Part shown: in pieces, positions 9,346-17,982 of the stretch
Numbering within the stretch: position 1 is the first letter of the stretch
Layout of the letters: the number at the start of each line of letters is the position of its first letter
Assembly (NCBI RefSeq): GCF_010974945.1
Contig: NZ_JAAIVB010000078.1
Coordinates: 340,045 to 404,044 of the forward strand
Reading direction: 5' to 3'
Origin: Noviherbaspirillum galbum
Lineage (GTDB): Bacteria; Pseudomonadota; Gammaproteobacteria; Burkholderiales; Burkholderiaceae_D
Length of the DNA stretch: 64,000 nt
The notes under the pieces: generated by a model
Database searches by the model: none
Seen by the model: the letters and a program-made list of their open reading frames with translations, nothing else
Told to the model about the DNA's origin: nothing
Made by a program: the position numbers and the translations under genes

Positions 9346-10303
9346 ACTTGGCTTCGGTGGCGAACAGGCGAGCCTTGTTGAAGACCAGGCTGACGTTCGA
9401 GCAACCTTCGATGAGGGTCAGCGCTTCCTTGAGCTGCTTCTGCGTGGTGCGTTCTGCCTCGACCACGACCACGACCTGCCCCATGTGCTGGGCCAGCACC
9501 TGGGCCTCGGTGGTCGCCATGAGCGGCGGGGAATCGAAGATCACGATCCGGTCGGGATACCGCATCGCCAGTTCCTGCAGCAGGCGCGCCATGTCGTGGC
9601 TCGCGAGGAGTTCGGTCGCATGGCGGCTCGGCTGGCCGGCCGGAATGATGCTGAGGCTGGGCACGTTGGTGTGGATGATGGTTTCCGCGACGTCCATGCC
9701 GGGATTGCGCAGCAGGTCGAGCAGGCCGGTATCGGCCTGGATGCCGAGCGTCTTCAGCACGGATGGGCGGGCGACATCGGCGTCAACCAGCAGCACCGTG
9801 TAGTCCTTTTCGGTGGCGATGCTCATCGCCAGGTTGATGGCGCAGAAGGTCTTGCCCTCCTTTGGAAGGCTGCTGGTCACCATGATCAGGTTGGGCGGAT
9901 TGGGGATGCCCGACTTGCCGACGGACGGCGCGCGGACGGGCAGGGCGTTGCGCAGCAGCGGACGCTTGATGATGCGGAATTCCTCGCCCACGCTGGTCCG
10001 CTCGCCGTTCGACACCACCATGCCGAGTTCGTGCATGCGGTCCAGGTCGATCTTGGCATACTGCCGGGGGTGAATGGATTCCGGCAGGTTGCGGGGAAGC
10101 GGGGTCACCGGTGCGAACGATGGTTCCGCGGCGAGCGTCTGCGCCTGGTCTCGCTCACGGTCGCGCTGGATGCGCTCCTGCAACCGTTCGATGGGCTTCA
10201 TTCCCGCATGCTCCGGGAGCGGCGTGTCATTCCGGTTGCCGGCGGCATTCGGGACGGGCTGGGCTTGTTCAAGCCGCCTTGCGGCGTTTTCAATGATGCT
10301 CAT
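9332..10303 (-). CDS. XrtA-associated tyrosine autokinase (BY-kinase)
   Basis: 323 residues. A variable N-terminal 110 residues precede a BY-kinase/CpsD-type domain: Walker A SSLPKEGKTFCAINLA, Walker A' VLLVDADVARPS and Walker B IVIFDSPPLM. The C-terminus, FATEAKYGSY, carries two closely spaced tyrosines that could be the autophosphorylation cluster, though it is short compared with Wzc. It would work with the chain-length protein encoded just upstream to control polymer length and export. A 47-nt gap separates the two genes. Confidence 0.92.
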   Translation of the reverse strand: MSIIENAARRLEQAQPVPNAAGNRNDTPLPEHAGMKPIERLQERIQRDRERDQAQTLAAEPSFAPVTPLPRNLPESIHPRQYAKIDLDRMHELGMVVSNGERTSVGEEFRIIKRPLLRNALPVRAPSVGKSGIPNPPNLIMVTSSLPKEGKTFCAINLAMSIATEKDYTVLLVDADVARPSVLKTLGIQADTGLLDLLRNPGMDVAETIIHTNVPSLSIIPAGQPSRHATELLASHDMARLLQELAMRYPDRIVIFDSPPLMATTEAQVLAQHMGQVVVVVEAERTTQKQLKEALTLIEGCSNVSLVFNKARLFATEAKYGSY

Positions 10304-10350
10304 GGATCACCGTAAGTCAGTTGATCGATTCGGAATTCGGGAAACGCGGC

Positions 10351-11868
10351 CTACAGCGCGCGCATCATGGCCATGCCGTAGATGGTCAGCAGCATCAGGA
10401 AGGACACGCCGAGCAGGTAGCCGCTTCGTCGTTCCCGGCTACGCTGCGGTGCCGTCCAGTTCATGGAGACCGTGCCCAGCAGCGGCAGCGAGGTCGCCTG
10501 CCGCAGGCTTGCCTGACTCATGTAGGTAGGCCTGGCCTGGCTCATCAGCAAACCGCTTCCCATGCCCGCCACGAGCGATGCGGCAAGGACGATGGACAGC
10601 AGGCGCAGGCGGTTCGGGCCGATTGCCTTTTGCGGAATCACCGGCGGATCGATGATCTTGAATTTCACCATGCCGGTCGAAGCCAGTTCCTCGGACAATT
10701 TCGCCGCTTCCCGGCGGCCGATCAGCTTCTCGTAATTTTCCTTGTTCACCGCGTAGTCGCGGTTGAGCTGCGCCAGCTGGGATTCCACCTCCGGCACGGC
10801 GTTTACCATGGCCTTCAGGCGTGCATAACGGGACTGGTACTCGGTCACGCGCGCGGTGAGCGCGGCGACAGAGGCTTCGGCTTCCGCCAGCGAGGCGCCG
10901 AGCTGCTGAAGCATGGGGTTATAGTTGGCGCGTCCGGCCGGGCGCTCGCGCCGCTTCTTCAGTTCTTCTTCCTTGCGCGCTTCCAGCTGGTCGATCAGGC
11001 GGCGGGTGGAGACGATGTCAGGATGACGGTCGGTGTACTGCATCTGCAAGCCGTCGAGCTTGCGGTACAGCTCCTGCAGCCGACCGTCGAATTCGGATTC
11101 GCTGGTCGTTACCGTTCCCTGGTCCACCAGCAGGGAAGTGTCTTCGCCGGCAAGCTGGCGGCGCAGGACGTTGCGCGTCTGTTCCGCTTCGCGCAGGTCC
11201 AGCCTGGCGCGTTCGAGCTGGTCCGTGACTTCGCCGATTCTCGCGGCATAGGTGGCGCCGTCGCGTGGCAGCACTTCGGCGTGGCGGATCTTGAAGTCCT
11301 TCAGCGCATTCTCCGCGCCGAGCAGCTTCTGCTCGTAGCTCTTGATCTGCTCATCGATGAAGGCGACCGCCTTTTGCGAATCCTGCTTTTTGTCGCCGAA
11401 GCTGCCCTCCACGAAGATGGTCAGCAGCGACTGCACCACATCCTTGGCCAGCTTTGGATTGCGGTGATGGTAGGTGATGGTGTAGATGTCTTCCTTGGCG
11501 GTGCCGGTCAACTTGATGTCGTTGGACAGTTCGAAGACAAGCTGCTCCATGTCCTTGCTGGTCTTGGCCTTGATGTCGAGGTCCACCATGCGAATCAGCC
11601 GCTCCAGGTTGGGACGGCTCAGGAGCGTGCGGCTCATGATGGACACCTGCTGTTCCATGTTGGGCAGGCTGGTCATGCCCGACATCAGCGGTTTGAGCAC
11701 GCTTTGCGTATCGACGTAGACCCGCGCCGTCGCCTCGTACTTGTCGGGCATGAAGAATACGACGGCTGCGCCGCCGGCAAAGACGAGCCAGGATATGGCA
11801 GCCGCCCACCAGCGGTATTTCCACACTCCCTTGATCGCGCTCATCAGCTGGTTGCTTAACTCTTCCAT
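10351..11868 (-). CDS. XrtA system polysaccharide chain-length determinant (Wzz-like)
   Basis: 505 residues from the ATG at 11868, preceded by GGGAAGGCAGCC as ribosome-binding site; an in-frame start at 11970 has no such site. Layout: cytoplasmic start, first membrane helix WWAAAISWLVFAGGAAVVFF, Wzz domain, a long periplasmic coiled coil (about residues 160-390), and a C-terminal membrane helix GVSFLMLLTIYGMAMM. It is the polysaccharide co-polymerase partner of the adjacent tyrosine kinase and the first gene of the operon in this window. The export lipoprotein that usually precedes it in such clusters is not found upstream. Confidence 0.92.
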   Translation of the reverse strand: MEELSNQLMSAIKGVWKYRWWAAAISWLVFAGGAAVVFFMPDKYEATARVYVDTQSVLKPLMSGMTSLPNMEQQVSIMSRTLLSRPNLERLIRMVDLDIKAKTSKDMEQLVFELSNDIKLTGTAKEDIYTITYHHRNPKLAKDVVQSLLTIFVEGSFGDKKQDSQKAVAFIDEQIKSYEQKLLGAENALKDFKIRHAEVLPRDGATYAARIGEVTDQLERARLDLREAEQTRNVLRRQLAGEDTSLLVDQGTVTTSESEFDGRLQELYRKLDGLQMQYTDRHPDIVSTRRLIDQLEARKEEELKKRRERPAGRANYNPMLQQLGASLAEAEASVAALTARVTEYQSRYARLKAMVNAVPEVESQLAQLNRDYAVNKENYEKLIGRREAAKLSEELASTGMVKFKIIDPPVIPQKAIGPNRLRLLSIVLAASLVAGMGSGLLMSQARPTYMSQASLRQATSLPLLGTVSMNWTAPQRSRERRSGYLLGVSFLMLLTIYGMAMMRAL

Positions 11869-12682
11869 GGCTGCCTTCCCTGTTGACCGGCGTTCTGTTC
11901 TTGTTCGGCTGCCGCGCTGTGGCGGGCCGTTCGTTCGATCGGCAAAAAGTTGCCGTCTCGACAGGGTCAAATATTGGCAGGATCACACCGTCCCGAAATG
12001 ACGAATATCAACAAGTTGGCAGGGTCGCTGATGCGTTTCTAAGATTCGCGAGCAAATGTCGAATAGCGCAAGCTCTTGTCGAGCGTGGCAAGCGCCAGTC
12101 TTGAGAAGAAGCAGGAAGGGCGCTGGAGATTTGACTTTTCTCAATGCAAAACCGGCTTGTTTTGAGAGGCACTTAGCGGAATCGAATAGCCAACGGGTGG
12201 TTTTCTCGTCCAAACCGATTGCGGCGGCAACGATGGGAGGTGAGCATCAAGCCCGGCCTTGAGTGTCGATGAACCTTACAACTCCACTTCGCTGACGCAA
12301 CCGGCCAGCGACAAGTCATTGAAATGAAAAGCCTTTGATTGCTGGCATGCAAATCGCATCATTTGCGATACAGGTTCTGGCAGACCTTTTCCGTCGCAAT
12401 GGTTCTGCCGGGCCGCACGATAACGAGAAATGCAAAAGGGAAGGGGACCAGAACAATGACATTGCTACGCTTGCGTGGCGGATGCAAGGGCAAGGACGCC
12501 TGTTTTTCAATCACCGGTACGATGTGATGGCAGCGCGCGATTACGACCCCGGCACATGCCGTTTCATCACGTCAGGCGCGGGCATGCGTCCCGAGGCATT
12601 GGCGAACCTGCGAAGGACCGTCGAATGATCAGGCGGCGTCATCGGTTCCCGCCCGGGGACGGACAGGATCGAAGCAGCACTC
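11869..12682. other. Gene-free interval upstream of the exopolysaccharide operon
   Basis: About 0.8 kb between the divergent chain-length gene and the PAS protein. Several short frames exist on both strands but none has a ribosome-binding site, a coherent composition or a recognisable motif. A short dyad GGCAA-AAAG-TTGCC lies at 11941-11954, 73-86 bases upstream of the chain-length ATG, and could be an operator. I looked for a sigma-54 site (GG-N10-GC), as regulators of exosortase clusters are often of that class, and found none with correct spacing. The promoter for the operon should lie here but I cannot point to it. Confidence 0.5.
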
Positions 12683-13789
12683 ATGGCCATCATCGATAGC
12701 CGCAGCGCCAGGGAGGTCTTCGAGAGTTCCTTCGTATTCGCGCCGATCGGCAAGGCCCTCGTCGGACTGGAAGGCCAGTTCCTCAAGGTGAACAAGGCCT
12801 TGTGCGACATGGTGGGGTATGGCGAAGAGGAATTGCTGCGCACCTCTTTCCAGCAACTGACCCACCCGGAGGACCTCGATAACGACCTCGCTTTCCTGAG
12901 CACGCTACAGACGGGCCGCATCCCGAGTTACCGGACGCAGAAGCGCTACTACCACAAGAACCGCAGCATCATCTGGGTGGAAGTGAGCGTTGCGCTCGTG
13001 CGCCGCGAGGATGGAAAGCCGCATTTCTACGTGACCCAGGTAAGCGACATTTCCGTCAGCAAGCAGGCGGAAATGGTGGGCAATGCCTTCTTCATTCATT
13101 CGCCCGACCTGCTTGCGGTCACGACGTCCGATGGCCGCTTCGTCCGTTCCAACCCTGCCTGGGATGGCCAGCTTGGCTGGGCCATGGATGATCTTGCAGG
13201 CTTGCACCTCCTCGCGCTCATCCACCCGGATGACCGCGAACTGGCGGTGCAGTCCCATGAACGGGTCAGGCACGGCGAGGCGCCGGCGCGCTATGAAAGC
13301 CGCTGCCTGACGGTGCATGGAGACTATCGCTGGGTCGAGTGGACCACGGTGATCAGAAAGGACTTGCACTTCTACCATGCGGGTCGCGATTGCACGCACC
13401 GGCGCCTGGCCGCCGACCAGCTCGGCATGATCACCGCCGAGACCCGCGAGATCGTCGATCACATGCCCGTCCTGATGGGTTACTGGGATCGCAACCTCGT
13501 CACCCAGTTCCTGAACAAGCCTTTCTCCGCCAAGCTCGGCGTGGCGCCGATGGCTGCGAAAGGAGTCGCCTTGCCCGCCCTCGTTGGCGTGGAGCTGTAT
13601 CGCAAGCATGAACGCATGATCCGTCTTGGGCTGCAAGGCCATCCCGTCTCCTTTGAACAGGACTTTCCGGACTTGCGGGGCAACATGGTCAAGACCCGGG
13701 TGTCCATTCTTCCGCAACGTCATGGGGCAGAGGGGATTTACATCATCGTCACGGCAGCCGAAGGGGAGGCGGCGAACGGTGGGATATAG
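12683..13789 (+). CDS. PAS-domain protein without an output domain
   Basis: 368 residues made of three consecutive PAS folds: about 10-130 (FAPIGKALVGLEGQFLKVNK ending in WVEVSVALVRREDGKPHFYV), 135-250 (SPDLLAVTTSDGRFVRSNPA ending in a PAC-like segment) and 255-360 (VDHMPVLMGYWDRNLVTQFL). No histidine kinase, GGDEF, EAL or HTH domain follows; the frame ends cleanly at 13789. Such proteins act as sensors by binding a partner kinase or cyclase. It is alone on its strand between the gene-free interval and the next unknown gene, so its partner is not obvious. There is no signal peptide and it is probably cytoplasmic. Confidence 0.85.
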   Translation: MAIIDSRSAREVFESSFVFAPIGKALVGLEGQFLKVNKALCDMVGYGEEELLRTSFQQLTHPEDLDNDLAFLSTLQTGRIPSYRTQKRYYHKNRSIIWVEVSVALVRREDGKPHFYVTQVSDISVSKQAEMVGNAFFIHSPDLLAVTTSDGRFVRSNPAWDGQLGWAMDDLAGLHLLALIHPDDRELAVQSHERVRHGEAPARYESRCLTVHGDYRWVEWTTVIRKDLHFYHAGRDCTHRRLAADQLGMITAETREIVDHMPVLMGYWDRNLVTQFLNKPFSAKLGVAPMAAKGVALPALVGVELYRKHERMIRLGLQGHPVSFEQDFPDLRGNMVKTRVSILPQRHGAEGIYIIVTAAEGEAANGGI

Positions 13790-13989
13790 GGGGACATGCT
13801 TATGTGGCGCGGACTGGCGAGCCGGCGTCGGTTCGGTGCCGACAGGTCTGTTGCAGAATGGAAATGAACGTATGCGAGCTAATTGACACAGAGTGGCATC
13901 CGCGTTGCTCGAAGCTGCCGCCTGGACAGGGTGGTTTCACTAACTTGTCTGCCAACGTCCCGCGACTTCCATTCTGTGTTGAGGCTACC

Positions 13990-15486
13990 ATGAGCACACC
14001 CTCCATCCGCATTTCATGCAAGCAGCCTAACGCCGCGATGCCTGACGCCGCTACCAAGCAGCTGCAATGCCCGCAAGTGGTAAGCATGCACCAAGGCCCG
14101 TCGTCATTGGCACCAAGAACACGCGACCAGGCCGGCGCCGCGGGCATCGGCGGGCGCGGCCTGGGTGAGCCGTCGTCCGGCCTCCAGCCGAGGTTTTCGA
14201 CCGGAACAAATCGCGTCATGGCATTCGATCAATACGGAATGAACAAGGAAGTGGCGCGCGATGCCATCATCCAGCACGTTCGTCTTCTTCGACGCAACGG
14301 ATGGCAGGTCACCGCCCGCCAGGTGTACAAGAAAACGGCCGCGCTCGTCAGTGCTTATCTTGCCGTCGAGCGCAGGGCCGGCGGAGAGGGTGGTATGAAT
14401 GTCGCCGACGCCGAGCGCAACACGCATGTGCTGCTGGAACTCCTCAGCCATCCGGATGCAATTCGTCCAGCATCGCGCTCTCCGGTTGCCCGGCCGCTCC
14501 CGGAATGCATGCCCGACTATGAAGCTATCCTCGCCCTCTTGCATGCCACGGAGAGCGGGGCACTTGTGCGAAGTTCTCATCAGCCCTTCAATCCTGGGAC
14601 GACTGAACGACCGAGCGGCCCGTCGCGCCCTATGCAGCCATGTCAAGAAGCACCGCAGGAAATGGAGCGCGCGACACCGCTTACAGGTAACCATGCAATG
14701 GCGGCCTTCGAGGAAAACCCGCCCTTGTATATCGGGGATCAAAGATGTGCGATCCTGAATTCAAGCTCGCTCGATTACGACCTGCTGCATTCGGCCCTAC
14801 CGATCGGCAGTCATCAACCTACCGCGTTCAAGCCCAGCATCCTTTCATCGCACGACTACAAATGTTGGGCCCGCTTCAGTTGGGCGTCCATCCTGGAACA
14901 GTACGCCGGACGCGGGGACGGTGCCCAAAAACTCATCCAATTGATCCGGTCGCAATGCTCGATCAGCGCAGAAGAGGAAGACCTCATTACCAGAATGGTG
15001 GGGGCCATCGCCAAGTGGGACAAAAAAACGCAACTCCCAATCGACATGATCATGAAAGATGGCAGGCTGACCGATTTCCACACCCGGGCAGCGGATGGCG
15101 AGGCGCGTGCGGGTAATGCCGAAGCCAGCCTCATCCGCATTGCCAAGGCGCTCCTGGAAAACGCCGGCTACCGGGCGACCAACGGGAATTGGGCGGACAT
15201 GCAAGACTCGGACAGCATCACCATGCTGCATCAATTGCTCCGGGCCGATCTCATCATGATCCTGCATAACAGCACCAGAGACTTCAGCCGGTCGGAATTT
15301 GAAAAATCACAAGTCCAAGTAGTCTGGTACGGAAAAGACAGCCCTCTCGCGCGGTGGGCGGCGGCGCTGCAAACGCAATCGAAGGCGGCGCGCAGTGAAG
15401 CGCTGATAGGGCACATGCTGAAACTTCCCGTAGGCTTTTTCAGGAAGGACCATGTAAATTACATTGGCGCAAGGGCGGGTAGATGA
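13990..15486 (+). CDS. Unrecognised 498-residue protein, candidate T3SS effector
   Basis: I do not recognise this protein. The start at 13990 is chosen for its upstream GAGG and because the frame before it is poor in coding character; the frame is open from 13804. The first 80 residues are rich in Ser, Pro, Gln and Ala and lack a Sec signal, as in type III substrates. Then comes a basic helical stretch (IIQHVRLLRRNGWQVTARQV) and a C-terminal globular part (about 290-498) with SWASILEQYAGRGDGAQKLI and LHQLLRADLIMILHNSTRDF. No membrane helix is seen. Base composition is lower in GC than the neighbouring metabolic genes. The effector idea is an inference from composition and from the T3SS genes 20 kb away. 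Confidence 0.6.
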   Translation: MSTPSIRISCKQPNAAMPDAATKQLQCPQVVSMHQGPSSLAPRTRDQAGAAGIGGRGLGEPSSGLQPRFSTGTNRVMAFDQYGMNKEVARDAIIQHVRLLRRNGWQVTARQVYKKTAALVSAYLAVERRAGGEGGMNVADAERNTHVLLELLSHPDAIRPASRSPVARPLPECMPDYEAILALLHATESGALVRSSHQPFNPGTTERPSGPSRPMQPCQEAPQEMERATPLTGNHAMAAFEENPPLYIGDQRCAILNSSSLDYDLLHSALPIGSHQPTAFKPSILSSHDYKCWARFSWASILEQYAGRGDGAQKLIQLIRSQCSISAEEEDLITRMVGAIAKWDKKTQLPIDMIMKDGRLTDFHTRAADGEARAGNAEASLIRIAKALLENAGYRATNGNWADMQDSDSITMLHQLLRADLIMILHNSTRDFSRSEFEKSQVQVVWYGKDSPLARWAAALQTQSKAARSEALIGHMLKLPVGFFRKDHVNYIGARAGR

Positions 15487-15711
15487 ACGAAGTTGGTGGC
15501 TTGCAGATTTCGACAAGCAGGCGATAACGGCATTGCTGGACCGCAATCATCCAGGCTACCCCATGTCGATGTTTGCCCTGTCTCTGGCTTGCGTCTATTA
15601 TTGTGGTTTATGAAACAATATTCTGCAATGTGGAACTAAGGCGGAGCGGCGAGGTGCGGCTACGCCGGTCGAGAACACTCGCTTTTCCGCTGCCATCTCC
15701 AATCAAGAACC

Positions 15712-16947
15712 ATGAGACAACCCGCCAGCCTGCCCCCGTTTTTCGCCGTCCGCTTCTCCTCGCTTGCCGTTGCATGTGCTGCCACGCTGCTTGCCGGCTG
15801 CAGCAGCAAGCCAGTCGTTGCCCCGGAGCAGGTCAAGGCTCCCACTGCCCCCTCTGCCGCCGTTTCGGAAAATGATTATTCCAACGGCGACAACTGGTTG
15901 TGCCTGCATGGCCGCATCGATGCCTGCAGTGTCAATCTCGATGCCAGCGTCTTCCGTCGCGGCGGCGAACCCGCCGGCCATGAAGGCTACCAGCCTGCGT
16001 CTAATCCCCCGGTCGATTGCTTCTACGTCTATCCCACCATTTCCAACGACCCCACGCCCAACAGCGACATGAATCCGGGACCTGAGGAAAAGCGCGCGGT
16101 GGAACACCAGTTCGCCCGGTTCGGCAGCGTGTGCCGCCTATTCGCGCCGGTGTACCGGCAAGTGACCATCCAGGGCCTGCGCAGCCGACTGACAGGCCAG
16201 CCGATGGCGGTCAATCCGCAGGTGGCCTATGGCGACGTGCTCGCGGCATGGCGGTATTATCTCCAGCATCACAACCAGGGACGCGGCATCGTGCTGGTCG
16301 GTCATTCGCAGGGAGCGCGCATCCTGAGCGAGTTGCTGCGCCAGGAAGTCGAGGGAAAGCCGGTGCAGAAGCAGCTGGTGTCGGCGCTGCTGATCGGCAC
16401 CAACATCAGCGTCCCGCCCGGGAAGGACGTCGGCGGCACTTTCAGCCAGCTGCCGCTTTGCAGGTCGGCGTCGCAGGCTGGCTGCGTAATCACTTACGTA
16501 TCTTTCCGTGATCGCCTGCCGCCGCCGGCGAACAGCCTGTTCGGGCGGGTCGGCGATGGCAGCCAGGTGGCATGCACGAATCCGGCGGCCCTCGGCGGCG
16601 GACGCGGCGTGCTGCGTTCCTATCTGCCGGTCCAGACCAACCTCACCGGCCAGGCCCATGACAAGACCGCCTTTGCCGCCATGGCGAAGCGAGCCGACGC
16701 GCCGTTTGCCAGCCCGGAGGGCATTGCCAGCGCCGAATGCGTCCAGCGCGACAATGCCTCCTATCTCAGCGTCAGCATCGATCCGGCCTACACCGCGAAG
16801 GGTATCGACATTGCGGGGGACCTGTACTACGGCGATCGCCTGTTGCAGGAATGGGGCCTGCACCTGGTTGACGTGGACCTGGCGCAAGGCAACCTGATCG
16901 ACATCGTGCGCCAGCAGTCAAAGGCCTGGACCACCGCCAATCGCTAA
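15712..16947 (+). CDS. Lipoprotein of the DUF3089 alpha/beta-hydrolase family
   Basis: 411 residues with a lipoprotein signal (LAVACAATLLAGC, Cys30 as lipidated residue). The mature part fits DUF3089 hydrolases: DCFYVYPTISNDPTPNSDMN, LFAPVYRQVT, GVLRSYLPVQTN and the nucleophile elbow VLVGHSQGARILSELL with Ser as nucleophile. It is probably an envelope-anchored esterase or lipase of unknown substrate. It is transcribed alone and converges on the LysR gene with only 16 nt between the stops. Confidence 0.85.
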   Translation: MRQPASLPPFFAVRFSSLAVACAATLLAGCSSKPVVAPEQVKAPTAPSAAVSENDYSNGDNWLCLHGRIDACSVNLDASVFRRGGEPAGHEGYQPASNPPVDCFYVYPTISNDPTPNSDMNPGPEEKRAVEHQFARFGSVCRLFAPVYRQVTIQGLRSRLTGQPMAVNPQVAYGDVLAAWRYYLQHHNQGRGIVLVGHSQGARILSELLRQEVEGKPVQKQLVSALLIGTNISVPPGKDVGGTFSQLPLCRSASQAGCVITYVSFRDRLPPPANSLFGRVGDGSQVACTNPAALGGGRGVLRSYLPVQTNLTGQAHDKTAFAAMAKRADAPFASPEGIASAECVQRDNASYLSVSIDPAYTAKGIDIAGDLYYGDRLLQEWGLHLVDVDLAQGNLIDIVRQQSKAWTTANR

Positions 16948-16963
16948 AGCGCGTCGTGCCGTT

Positions 16964-17890
16964 CTAGCTTCCATACGCGTGCAGCAGGAATTGCAGGAAA
17001 GCTTCCGCCGGCGGGCTCAGGGGTTTGGACGGATGCCAGAGCACGCCGACCTCCATGTGCGGCACCGCATCCAGGATCGGCCGCGCCTCGATGCGCTTGC
17101 CCTCCAGGGACCAGGGACGGAACACCATGTCCGAAAGAACCGTCACGCCGAACCCGTGGGCCACCAGTCCACGCACCGCTTCGATGGAGGACGTCCGGAA
17201 CACGATGCGCGGCCTCGACTTGCGGTTCTTCCAGTAGGCCAGGGTCGATGCTTCGGCCTCGTCGGCCGTCACCTGTATGTAGGGATGCCTGGCAATGTCA
17301 GCCAGCGACGGCGCGGGAATCTGCGCCAGCGGGTGGGTCGGCGCTACCCAGAGCTGGCGGCGGGAACGCACCAATACCGCATGGGAAAAGCGGTCAATGC
17401 GCTGCACGTTGGAAATGATGGCCACGCCCAGGTCGACTTCCGCTTTTGCCACCGCCTGTTCGATGCCGGGCCGGTCGGTGTCGCGCAGGTCGATTTCCAC
17501 GTCCGGATAGCTGGCCCGAAAGCGCGCCAGAAGTTCAGGCAGGAAATAACCCAACACAGTGTATGACGCCGCCACGCTGACGCTCCCGCGCAGCGTGCCC
17601 TTGCGGAAGCGCGGGTTGTGCACCGCATCGCGCACCGAGTCCAGGATGTGACAGGCGTTATGGAAAAAATCCTGCCCCTCGGCGGTCAGCGCCACGCCTT
17701 GCGCCAGGCGGTCGAACAGCTTGATGCCTAGCTCTTCCTCCAGCGCCAGCACGGCATTGGTGATGGTGGATTGCGAGACGTGCTCGTCGCGCGCCGCCAT
17801 GGAAAACTGGCCTGCCTTCGCGGCTGCGACAAAGTAGCGCAACTGCCTGAGGGAAACATTATCCGCCATGCGTTTTCCTGATATCGCCAA
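16964..17890 (-). CDS. LysR-family transcriptional regulator
   Basis: 308 residues if started at 17890; a second ATG at 17869 (MADNVSLRQL) gives 301 and is also reasonable. The N-terminal winged HTH is clear (LRQLRYFVAAAKAGQFSMAA, then VSQSTITNAVLALEEELG), followed by the two-lobed LysR substrate domain. It faces away from the indolepyruvate oxidoreductase gene across a 92-bp gap, the classic arrangement for a LysR protein that controls its divergent neighbour. Its effector is therefore likely an aromatic amino or keto acid, which is an inference from position alone. Confidence 0.92.
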   Translation of the reverse strand: MAISGKRMADNVSLRQLRYFVAAAKAGQFSMAARDEHVSQSTITNAVLALEEELGIKLFDRLAQGVALTAEGQDFFHNACHILDSVRDAVHNPRFRKGTLRGSVSVAASYTVLGYFLPELLARFRASYPDVEIDLRDTDRPGIEQAVAKAEVDLGVAIISNVQRIDRFSHAVLVRSRRQLWVAPTHPLAQIPAPSLADIARHPYIQVTADEAEASTLAYWKNRKSRPRIVFRTSSIEAVRGLVAHGFGVTVLSDMVFRPWSLEGKRIEARPILDAVPHMEVGVLWHPSKPLSPPAEAFLQFLLHAYGS

Positions 17891-17904
17891 TGATAATTCG
17901 TGAT

Positions 17905-17933
17905 TTTACGATACCTTGACGGCTGACTATACT
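17905..17933 (+). promoter_or_regulatory. Candidate sigma-70 promoter for the indolepyruvate oxidoreductase gene
   Basis: TTTACG at 17905-17910 and TATACT at 17928-17933 are 17 bases apart, within the divergent LysR/oxidoreductase gap. A short dyad TTGAC/GTCAA spans 17916-17939 and overlaps the -10 region, so it could be where the LysR protein binds. This is pattern evidence only. Confidence 0.4.
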
Positions 17934-17982
17934 TTGTCAAAGTGCCCTTATCTATGGCCGACAATCATCCGGAGACCATGCC

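Noticed and set aside
12335..12628. Short frames in the gap before the PAS gene
   Set aside because: No ribosome site, no coherent hydrophobic or helical pattern, and several overlapping frames of equal merit.
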